DNA of 8,886 nt, taken from Acidobacteriota bacterium (GTDB lineage: Bacteria > Acidobacteriota > Terriglobia > UBA7540). The notes beneath the pieces were generated by a model. That model searched no databases and had not been told where the DNA came from. It saw only the letters and a program-made list of their open reading frames with translations. A program made the translations under genes and the position numbers. Location of the stretch: the NCBI GenBank assembly GCA_021780055.1, contig JAJXZM010000222.1, forward strand, positions 1 through 8,886, read 5' to 3'. Each line of letters starts with the position of its first letter. Within the stretch, counting starts at the first letter, position 1. Below are positions 1 through 5,454 of the stretch, in pieces.

Positions 1-870
1 GCAATCGCTATACAGATTGTCGCCGGGGCGTTGTGATCCCTCAAAGTCCGGCCCGGGATTTCCTGTGCACCAGAAGAGCGTGTTCGTTTCCGGATCGTAC
101 GTGCCGGGCATCCATGCCGTTGCGCCACCGTGCTTCCAGATGTCACCCTTTCCCCAGGTGCCAAAATTCGGATCGCCCGGCCCCGGAATGGTCCAGAAGT
201 TCCAGACCATCCTGCCGGTTTCTGCGTCGAAGGCTTCAATCCTTCCCCGCACGCCGGCATCTCCGCCTGCAGGCGCAACAATCACCTTGTCATTTACAAT
301 CAGCGGGGCACTAGTGGCGCCATTCGCTGGATTCTCTTTAATGTCGCCGAAGGTGACGTCCCAGATCAGATTTCCGCTGAGCGCGTCCAGGCAAAGCAGG
401 TGAGCATCGTCGGTTTCCATGTAAACCTTTGAATGCCACACTGCAACGCCGCGGTTGTGATGCGCTGACGCATCCTCGAGCAGGCCATTGGTAAGCGGGC
501 GCTTGTGACTCCACAGCACGCGGCCGGTACGCCCGTCGAGCGCAAAGGCATCATTGCCGCTGGTAACAAACATGACGCCGTTCACAACCACCGGCGTAAC
601 TTCCATGCTTTGGGAATTGCTGGAATGAAACACCCATTGCGCACGGAGACGACCTACATTTCCCGGCGTGATTTGTGAGAGGTTCGTGTAGCGCCGCCCC
701 GTATAGTCGCCGTTGTAGGAAACCCAGTTTGCCGCTGGCGGCTTTACGAGCAGGTCATTTTCGCTGACGTTAATGCGGGCAGAGACGGGCCCCCATTGCC
801 CGAAGCATGCAAGCGAACCCAGAAAAAGGAGTCCGACCACGAGGATGCAACGACGCTTTGAACCGATCAT
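1..870 (-). CDS. PQQ-dependent dehydrogenase (quinoprotein alcohol dehydrogenase family), N-terminal part
   Basis: The first 290 residues of an exported beta-propeller quinoprotein; the gene continues past base 1. Family members oxidise alcohols or sugars in the periplasm using PQQ and a metal ion. Residues 1-32 look like a Sec signal peptide (basic start, hydrophobic core at 9-22, possible cleavage after VSA). Family features visible are ITPGNVGRL (67-75), Glu90 before TP, NRGVAVW (139-145), repeated W-docking motifs such as LDGRTGRVLW, the Trp of TAW (253), TGNPGP (269-274, with the Asn used for metal binding) and RPGDNLYS (281-288). Two oddities: the vicinal Cys-Cys expected six residues before Arg140 is Ala134-Ser135, and the metal-ligand Glu of the GAE-GVRG motif is Asp204. 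The ATG is the first after an in-frame TGA, with GGAGGAG about 14 bases upstream. Family assignment is firm; substrate is unknown, and loss of catalysis is possible. Confidence 0.9.
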   Translation of the reverse strand, partial: MIGSKRRCILVVGLLFLGSLACFGQWGPVSARINVSENDLLVKPPAANWVSYNGDYTGRRYTNLSQITPGNVGRLRAQWVFHSSNSQSMEVTPVVVNGVMFVTSGNDAFALDGRTGRVLWSHKRPLTNGLLEDASAHHNRGVAVWHSKVYMETDDAHLLCLDALSGNLIWDVTFGDIKENPANGATSAPLIVNDKVIVAPAGGDAGVRGRIEAFDAETGRMVWNFWTIPGPGDPNFGTWGKGDIWKHGGATAWMPGTYDPETNTLFWCTGNPGPDFEGSQRPGDNLYSDC

Positions 871-997
871 TTCAGTCGAATCTTCTCCTCCGGATCAGAC
901 ACTACACCGGGGCACGGGATTCGCTGACCGGTCACAGCAAGCCTGCCTGGAACGCTGGCGTCACTTTGATAACAAGCCCTGAAAGCAGGATGCGGCC

Positions 998-1014
998 GCC
1001 GGCGTTTCCCCGGC
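998..1014 (-). terminator. Possible hairpin just after the DUF5009 stop codon
   Basis: On the minus strand GCCGG-GGAAACG-CCGGC begins one base after the TGA of the DUF5009 gene. The stem is 5 bp of pure G-C. There is no following U-tract, so it does not meet the standard for an intrinsic terminator; it may be chance in GC-rich sequence, or an mRNA structure between the two minus-strand genes. The rest of the 145-bp gap (871-1015) shows no clear promoter. Confidence 0.2.
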
Positions 1015-1015
1015 T

Positions 1016-2128
1016 TCAGATCTTGAAGAAGATCCGCTTCTGGTAGAGCCAGTAACAAACATACCACAGCATTCCCCAGACAGCGATGCTGGTTACAATC
1101 TCCCCCGTGAGCCGGCCGGCCCATGAGAACGCCGCCATGGTGAAGGGCTGGGCAATCTTGTGGAACCAGTCCGCTCCGTAACTGTTCGTCAGCAGGTAAA
1201 TAAAAATCGAGTTCATTCCCACGACGTTGAAAAAGATCGCCCACCGCTTCCAACCTTTCACATCGATCATCCAATAGCAGAAGGCCAACGCTAACAGGCA
1301 GAAACCGCCGCTGACAATCACAAATGAGGCGGTGCAGATCCGCTTGATGATGGGATCAATGGGGTTCAAAGAGAATCCGACGATAACGCCGATGACGCCG
1401 GGTATGGCCAGCGTCTTGATCTTGCTCCAGGAGTCACGGCTGCTCTTCAACACATAGCCGGCAAGCACTCCCCACATGGTGTGAGCCGTGGTCGGCACGG
1501 CGTTGAACGCAACCCAGTGACCGGAGGATAGCTGCGGCATGATTGCAAGATCCACCCAGGACCCAAAGTTGTGGTCCGGCATAAAGGGCTGGTTAAACCC
1601 TGCAACCGGCCACGTTCGGTACAACACTTCCGTTACGATGAGCAGCAGAAAAGTGAAACCAATCTGCGTCTTGGTCGACTTCCGCATCATCAGGAAAGCA
1701 ACCAGATAGGTGAAGGAGAGTTGCGCCAGGACATTCCAAAGCTGAAATGTGATGTGGCCGGGGCCTATGCAGTAAAGCGCCCAGCCGAAGAACAAGAGCA
1801 ACCCCGACCGCTTGAGGACGTGACGAAAGGTCAGGCGCCAACTGTCTCCCCGTGCCCATCGTTTACCGATGGAAAACGGCATGGCCACTCCAACAATAAA
1901 CATGAAGAAAGGCTGGACCAAATCCCAGCAATGGAGGCCATTCCAGGGGTGATGATCCAACTGCAATCCAATCGCCCCCAGCAGAGTCCCCTGAAGCGCC
2001 GGACTCCGCAGCAGTTCGTAGAGCCCGGTTGATTCTCCGACCAGCATGAACATCGTAAAACCGCGAAAAAAATCGAGTGCTTCCACCCGGCCCTCAAGTG
2101 CCGGAGGCTGGTTCGAATTCTTGTCCAT
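1016..2128 (-). CDS. DUF5009 / heparan-alpha-glucosaminide N-acetyltransferase-like membrane protein
   Basis: A 370-residue multi-pass inner-membrane protein of the family that includes NagX-like proteins and the catalytic domain of lysosomal HGSNAT, which transfers acetyl groups across a membrane to amino sugars. The sequence shows the family's opening LDFFRGFTM (18-26), then HHPWNGLHCWDLVQPFFMF (59-77), which carries the His-x-Trp-x-Gly and DLV-P motifs where the acetyl-accepting His of the family lies. Near the C terminus is FNVVGMNSIFIYLL (300-313). About ten hydrophobic segments follow one another. A start 32 codons upstream (2224) is open, but the extra residues are basic and unlike the family, and ATG 2128 has a perfect AGGAGG six bases before it. 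It lies upstream of the quinoprotein gene on the same strand. A role in amino-sugar or cell-wall sugar acylation is inferred from family only. Confidence 0.88.
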   Translation of the reverse strand: MDKNSNQPPALEGRVEALDFFRGFTMFMLVGESTGLYELLRSPALQGTLLGAIGLQLDHHPWNGLHCWDLVQPFFMFIVGVAMPFSIGKRWARGDSWRLTFRHVLKRSGLLLFFGWALYCIGPGHITFQLWNVLAQLSFTYLVAFLMMRKSTKTQIGFTFLLLIVTEVLYRTWPVAGFNQPFMPDHNFGSWVDLAIMPQLSSGHWVAFNAVPTTAHTMWGVLAGYVLKSSRDSWSKIKTLAIPGVIGVIVGFSLNPIDPIIKRICTASFVIVSGGFCLLALAFCYWMIDVKGWKRWAIFFNVVGMNSIFIYLLTNSYGADWFHKIAQPFTMAAFSWAGRLTGEIVTSIAVWGMLWYVCYWLYQKRIFFKI

Positions 2129-2134
2129 TCCTAC

Positions 2135-2140
2135 CCTCCT
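2135..2140 (-). promoter_or_regulatory. Ribosome binding site that fixes the DUF5009 start
   Basis: AGGAGG on the minus strand with a 6-base spacer to ATG 2128. This is a full Shine-Dalgarno match and decides for the 370-residue product over the longer open frame from 2224. Confidence 0.85.
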
Positions 2141-2160
2141 AATCAGGTCCGTAGAGGCTT

Positions 2161-2181
2161 GAACCCTCTGATCGCGGGTTC
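2161..2181 (-). promoter_or_regulatory. Hairpin in the DUF5009 5' leader
   Basis: GAACCC and GGGTTC form a perfect 6-bp stem with a 9-base loop. It lies about 33 bases before ATG 2128, between the 17-bp dyad and the ribosome binding site, so it would be in the mRNA leader if transcription starts near the dyad. No known riboswitch or leader peptide was recognised. Confidence 0.35.
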
Positions 2182-2218
2182 GTTTATGTTTGAAGTTGTG
2201 GCGGCACCCGTATACTAA

Positions 2219-2235
2219 AGTCACAGTATGTGACT
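2219..2235. promoter_or_regulatory. Perfect 17-bp dyad, likely operator upstream of the DUF5009 gene
   Basis: AGTCACA-GTA-TGTGACT: two perfect 7-bp arms around a 3-bp centre, 90 bases upstream of ATG 2128. A perfect 7-bp inverted repeat with a short spacer is typical of a dimeric repressor or activator site. On the minus strand it is followed directly by TTTAGTATAC, which could contain a weak -10 box (TAGTAT or TATACG), but no good -35 was found. The motif differs from the GTGAAyA operators near the tetR-type gene, so a different, unlinked regulator is more likely. Confidence 0.5.
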
Positions 2236-2430
2236 CTGGTAATTGGTTGAGTCAGCCCTGACGTCGTTCTTGTTCTCTTGTAGTTTCTGGTTCGGCTGCC
2301 GATTCCCGCTACAAACTGCATCAGACATTCCTTGCCTGATACTTCAGAAAGTTCGCTCTGTGATCCCTCGGCGCATAAGCTTGCCTTAACTTGCGTCTGA
2401 CTTCAACAATTATTTACGGTTAGGATCGGA

Positions 2431-2574
2431 ATGCTTTCGGATTTACGTAAATGCCGTCTGGCGTACTACGATGCTCGCACGGCAGAGGCAAGTTTCAAGT
2501 GGCAGCCATGTTCCGACTGCCCCAAGCTGCGAACCACCGCGCGGGCTGCGCCGAGGGAAATGCCCCGCAGGTGA
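2431..2574 (+). CDS. Possible small ORF, 47 residues, with a CxxC pair
   Basis: An ATG frame of 48 codons with AGGA five bases before the start. The product would be basic, with Cys8 and a PCSDCPK stretch (Cys27, Cys30) that could bind a metal. I do not recognise it. It lies alone in the intergenic region, ends about 60 bases before the -35 box of the tetR-type promoter, and has no clear promoter of its own. A chance open frame is the more likely explanation. Confidence 0.18.
   Translation: MLSDLRKCRLAYYDARTAEASFKWQPCSDCPKLRTTARAAPREMPRR
2441..2452. repeat. 12-bp perfect palindrome with a nearby partial copy
   Basis: ATTTACGTAAAT is fully self-complementary. The half site ATTTACG also occurs about 30 bases upstream (2413-2418, TTTACG in the context TATTTACGG). 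It may be a protein-binding site in the shared upstream region, but no promoter is tightly associated with it. Confidence 0.3.
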
Positions 2575-2631
2575 GTGTGGCAATCGCCAACTGGTACCGG
2601 TAATTGAATATCTTCATGGCACAACTTTCTC

Positions 2632-2660
2632 TTGAGGGGTGCCAATAATACCCGTATAAT
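2632..2660 (+). promoter_or_regulatory. Sigma70-type promoter of the tetR-type gene
   Basis: TTGAGG (2632-2637) and TATAAT (2655-2660) are separated by exactly 17 bases: four of six and six of six matches to consensus. Transcription would begin around 2666-2668, inside the palindrome that starts right after the -10 box, and about 20 bases before ATG 2688. Confidence 0.8.
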
Positions 2661-2676
2661 GTGAATAGGCGTTCAC
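2661..2676. promoter_or_regulatory. Operator 1 (autoregulatory), GTGAATAGGCGTTCAC
   Basis: A 16-bp imperfect dyad whose arms match at 5 of 7 positions, directly abutting the -10 box and covering the predicted transcription start. It agrees with the palindrome at 3304-3319 at 13 of 16 positions. Position and repetition make it the likely binding site of the TetR-family protein encoded just downstream, which would repress its own transcription. Confidence 0.75.
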
Positions 2677-2687
2677 ATGGAGACGTA

Positions 2688-3287
2688 ATGGCTCTTGAGA
2701 AGCTTGATACAGAAGTCCGAAAAGAACAGATCGTGGAAGCAGCCTTGAGTCTGATTGCGGCTCACGGTGTTCGCCAGCTGAGTATGGCGGCTCTGGCTCG
2801 CCGCGTGGGCCTGGTGCCCTCCGCGCTCTACCGCCATTTCAGCAGTAAGCAGGAGATTGTGCAGGCGGCTATTCAACTGGTTGCGACAAGGGCCAAAGAA
2901 AACATGCGGGAGGTTCATCGCCTCACTCCCAATTCCCTGAACCGACTGGAACTCCTTCTCAGATGGATCATCAGGATGATTCGAGAATTACAGGCGATGC
3001 CCCGGATTGTCTTTTCAGAAGGCATGACGACCGATCATCCTGAAGTAAAGCGGCAGGCCTACGAAATGCTTATGAGTGTCCTGCAGGGTATTGAAGAGAT
3101 CATCCGTGAAGGGCAGGAACGCGGCGAGATCCGCACAGACTTTGACGCCAGGTCACTGGCGGTCATGTTCTGGGGAATGATTCCTGCCTCCGTCATCTTG
3201 TGGCACGTTAGCGACGGAGAGTTCAACGTGACTCGACAGGCGGAGAAATCCTGGGAACTATTCCGGGATGGAATCCGGGCCAGGTGA
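2688..3287 (+). CDS. TetR/AcrR-family transcriptional regulator of the export operon
   Basis: A 199-residue protein of typical TetR size. Residues 8-55 form the N-terminal DNA-binding domain: a first helix (EQIVEAALSLIAAHG), then the helix-turn-helix LSMAALARRVGLVPSALYRHF (31-51) and the SSKQEIVQA segment that follows it in the family. Residues 80-199 are the helical ligand-binding and dimerisation domain, which is poorly conserved and does not reveal the ligand. A GTG at 2661 is in frame but lies at the transcription start inside the operator; ATG 2688 has GGAG five bases upstream and gives the normal family N terminus. The gene is immediately upstream of, and on the same strand as, the exporter genes, as cecR is with ybhGFSR in E. 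coli. It most likely represses itself and the exporter until an exported compound binds. Confidence 0.92.
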   Translation: MALEKLDTEVRKEQIVEAALSLIAAHGVRQLSMAALARRVGLVPSALYRHFSSKQEIVQAAIQLVATRAKENMREVHRLTPNSLNRLELLLRWIIRMIRELQAMPRIVFSEGMTTDHPEVKRQAYEMLMSVLQGIEEIIREGQERGEIRTDFDARSLAVMFWGMIPASVILWHVSDGEFNVTRQAEKSWELFRDGIRAR

Positions 3288-3303
3288 TTTTTTTGCAAGC
3301 AAT

Positions 3304-3319
3304 GTGAACAGATGTTCAC
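3304..3319. promoter_or_regulatory. Operator 2, before the membrane fusion gene, GTGAACAGATGTTCAC
   Basis: A perfect dyad with 7-bp arms (GTGAACA, TGTTCAC) around a 2-base centre, in the 47-base gap between the tetR-type stop and the adaptor gene. It ends three bases before the GGAGG ribosome binding site. It is the stronger version of operator 1. A convincing promoter is not visible right upstream: TTGCAA (3293-3298) could be a -35 but lacks a matching -10. So it may control an atypical promoter, or act as a block to transcription arriving from the tetR-type promoter. Confidence 0.75.
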
Positions 3320-3334
3320 TTTGGAGGAAATCGA

Positions 3335-4525
3335 ATGGCGATTGAGACGATCAAAGAGAGAGCCGCAGGGTTTCGGCGCAACCGGAAAAAGCTAGCCATC
3401 TTGGCAGCTTTCGTGCTTGCGGGCATCGTGATCTTCGCGTGGGTCAGAGCCAGATCCAATGACAAGATCCAGCCAATTCGGGTTTCCGGGAACATTGAAG
3501 TCACCGATGCCGAGTTGAGCTTCAAAATTCCGGGGCGTGTTGAAGCGCGGCTGGTGGACGAAGGTCAGATGGTGAAAGATAGTCAAACTGTGGCCTTGCT
3601 CGACAGCAAGGAACTCATGCAGGAAGCGAGCCGCAACAAGGCGGCGGTTGAAGCAGCACGGGCAGCACTCGCAGAGCTTGAAGCAGGGTCGCGTCCGGAA
3701 GAGATCGCGGAAGCTCAGGCCGCCGCAAGTCAAGCCAAGGCGCGCTTGCAGGAGTTGGAAAACGGATCGCGCCCGCAGGAAATTGCTTCGGCTGAAGCCG
3801 CTTATCAAAGCGCCCATGCGGACGCCAAACGCCTGGCAGATGATTTGGACCGTTACAGCGGTCTTTACAAGAAACAGCTGGTTTCGACCCAGCAGTACGA
3901 GGCAGCGCGCACAGCTTCCGAGATGGCCAACGCGCGAGAGCGCCAGTCAAAAGAACAATTGGACCTGCTGAAAGAAGGTCCGCGCAAGGAAGAGATTGCG
4001 CAGGCACGTGATGCTTACCGTCGGGCCGAACAGCAGTACACACTGGTGAAAATCGGACCGCGTCGTGAAGACATTGAACAGGCTCGGGCGCGCCTCGACC
4101 AGGCTCGGGAGTCGCTGGCGATTGCTGAAACGCGACTCGGTTACGCCACGCTCCGTTCGCCGATGTCAGGTTTCGTACTCTCCAAGAGCATCGAGGCGGG
4201 TGAATACGTATCCGCCGGAACGCCCATTGTGACGGTCGCTGACCTAGTGAACGTCTGGCTCCGAGCCTATGTGAGTGAGACGGACCTGGGCCGCGTAAAG
4301 CTCGGCCAGCGCGTTCGGGTGACCACAGACACCTATCCCGGCAAGGCGTATAACGGCCGAGTCTCTTTCATTTCGTCGCAGGCCGAGTTCACTCCCAAGA
4401 GCGTCCAGACGGAGAAAGTGCGGGAGAAGCTGGTGTATCGAATCAAAATCGACATCAGCAACCCCAATATGGAGCTGAAGCCCGGCATGCCTGCGGACGC
4501 GGAAATTCTGACTCGAGGAATTTAA
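3335..4525 (+). CDS. HlyD/YbhG-like membrane fusion protein (periplasmic adaptor)
   Basis: A 396-residue periplasmic adaptor linking an inner-membrane ABC exporter to an outer-membrane TolC channel. Order of parts: basic cytoplasmic N terminus, one membrane anchor (19-37), first half of the lipoyl domain (about 46-92, VSGNIEV, IPGRVEARLVDEGQMV), a long alpha-helical hairpin (93-265), second lipoyl half (APxxG-like LRSPMSGFVLSKSIEAGEYV, 273-292), and a beta-barrel and membrane-proximal part (VWLRAYVSETDLGRVKLGQ, EFTPKSVQT, LVYRI, LKPGMPADAEI). The WLRAYV, EFTPK and LVYR blocks match my recollection of E. coli YbhG. The hairpin carries four copies of a G-S/P-R-x-E/Q-E/D-I motif, two per arm, spaced 26 residues. 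GGAGG lies 7 bases before the ATG, right after operator 2. Its stop overlaps the next start by one base (TAATG). Confidence 0.93.
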   Translation: MAIETIKERAAGFRRNRKKLAILAAFVLAGIVIFAWVRARSNDKIQPIRVSGNIEVTDAELSFKIPGRVEARLVDEGQMVKDSQTVALLDSKELMQEASRNKAAVEAARAALAELEAGSRPEEIAEAQAAASQAKARLQELENGSRPQEIASAEAAYQSAHADAKRLADDLDRYSGLYKKQLVSTQQYEAARTASEMANARERQSKEQLDLLKEGPRKEEIAQARDAYRRAEQQYTLVKIGPRREDIEQARARLDQARESLAIAETRLGYATLRSPMSGFVLSKSIEAGEYVSAGTPIVTVADLVNVWLRAYVSETDLGRVKLGQRVRVTTDTYPGKAYNGRVSFISSQAEFTPKSVQTEKVREKLVYRIKIDISNPNMELKPGMPADAEILTRGI

Positions 4526-5454
4526 TGGAAGCCATCCGGACCGAAAACCTGACAAAGACTTTCGGCGCCTTGAAGGCCGTTAACGGTCTGACGCTCAGCG
4601 TCGAAGAGGGAGAGATATTCGGACTGGTTGGGCCCGATGGCGCTGGCAAGACCACTACGATGCGCTTGCTGGCGGCGATTATGGACCCCACATCCGGCGA
4701 CGCCTGGGTGGCCGGGCATCACACGGTTCGGGAAGCCAAAGCCGTAAGCAACCACATTGGTTACATGAGCCAGCGGTTCGGGCTCTATTCGGACCTTACA
4801 GTTGCGGAAAATATCCATTTCTACGCCGATATCTACGGCATCCCGCTCCGGGGCCGCGAGCAGAAAATTGAACAGTTGCTGTCCTTCAGCAACCTGACAC
4901 CTTTCAAGAAACGACTGGCAGGAAATCTTTCCGGCGGAATGAAGCAGAAGCTGGGCCTGGCCTGCGCTCTGATCCACACCCCGAAGGTACTCTTCCTTGA
5001 CGAGCCCACGAACGGAGTCGATCCTTCTTCTCGGCGCGATTTCTGGCGGATTCTCTATCAACTGCTTCGTGAGCGGGTCACAATCTTTGTCTCCACTGCT
5101 TACCTGGATGAAGCTGAGCGCGCCAACCGCATTGCTCTGATGCATCACGGCGAGTTGCTTGCCGTCGGTGCCCCGCAAGAAGTGAAGAAACTGATGCGCG
5201 GCAGCATTCTGGAAATCCGCGTCCCGGAACCGCGCTGCGCCACAGCGGTTCTTCGCGAAAAGCTGGGGAAACCTTCGGTGGGATTGTTCGGTGACCGGGT
5301 CCACGTGGTCACCGACGACCCGGAAGCGGCACGGCGGCATGTTGAACAGATTCTCGTTGGCGCCGGGCTCAAAGTGTCGGAGCTTCGGCCCATCGAACCC
5401 ACGCTTGAAGACATTTTCGTTTCCGTGCTGGCCGGGAAGGAAGTAGCAGAATGA
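4525..5454 (+). CDS. ABC transporter ATP-binding protein 1 (YbhF N-half-like), degenerate H-loop
   Basis: A 309-residue ATPase subunit of an ABC-2 exporter. Motifs in order: Walker A GPDGAGKT (36-43, Asp where Asn is usual), Q-loop Gln83, signature LSGGM (135-139), Walker B VLFLDE (155-160), D-loop GVD (164-166). The H-loop reads STAYLDEAER, with Ala192 where the switch His stands in active ATPases. The C-terminal 80 or so residues end in PTLEDIFVSVLAG, the usual tail of this exporter ATPase group. It starts within the stop codon of the adaptor gene, with GAGGAA just upstream, and overlaps ATPase 2 by four bases. Its best counterpart is probably the first nucleotide-binding half of the fused YbhF-type protein. 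I infer that it pairs with ATPase 2 and may bind ATP with little hydrolysis of its own. Confidence 0.93.
   Translation: MEAIRTENLTKTFGALKAVNGLTLSVEEGEIFGLVGPDGAGKTTTMRLLAAIMDPTSGDAWVAGHHTVREAKAVSNHIGYMSQRFGLYSDLTVAENIHFYADIYGIPLRGREQKIEQLLSFSNLTPFKKRLAGNLSGGMKQKLGLACALIHTPKVLFLDEPTNGVDPSSRRDFWRILYQLLRERVTIFVSTAYLDEAERANRIALMHHGELLAVGAPQEVKKLMRGSILEIRVPEPRCATAVLREKLGKPSVGLFGDRVHVVTDDPEAARRHVEQILVGAGLKVSELRPIEPTLEDIFVSVLAGKEVAE

Larger units (their letters stand above)
2236..2631. other. Intergenic region between divergent blocks, mostly unassigned
   Basis: About 400 bases without a convincing gene. It contains a 12-bp palindrome and a small open frame, listed separately, plus minor dyads: TGTAG/CTACA (2279-2283 and 2309-2313) enclosing CGGC-T-GCCG, ATCAG/CTGAT around 2319-2340, and a near-palindrome ACTGGTACCGGT (2590-2601). 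None has the form of a tRNA, terminator or recognised riboswitch. The stretch 2401-2450 is richer in A and T than its surroundings. It may hold regulatory sites for both blocks, or a decayed gene. Confidence 0.4.

Noticed and set aside
17..432. Plus-strand open frames over the quinoprotein gene
   Set aside because: They are low-complexity Pro/Arg/Ser-rich products opposite a clear beta-propeller sequence.
992..999. GCGGCCGC palindrome
   Set aside because: A common 8-bp GC palindrome in GC-rich DNA with no context suggesting a function.
2129..2224. Upstream start for the DUF5009 gene (402 residues)
   Set aside because: The extra N terminus is basic and non-family; ATG 2128 has a perfect ribosome binding site, and the extension would use the leader with its hairpin.
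2590..2601. Near-palindrome ACTGGTACCGGT as an operator
   Set aside because: Two mismatches, single copy, and no fixed relation to the promoter at 2632-2660.
2661..2687. GTG start for the tetR-type gene
   Set aside because: It lies immediately after the -10 box, before the expected transcription start, and coincides with operator 1; ATG 2688 has GGAG at good spacing.
3285..3300. Run of T after the tetR-type stop as a terminator
   Set aside because: There is no stem before the T-run, so it is not an intrinsic terminator.
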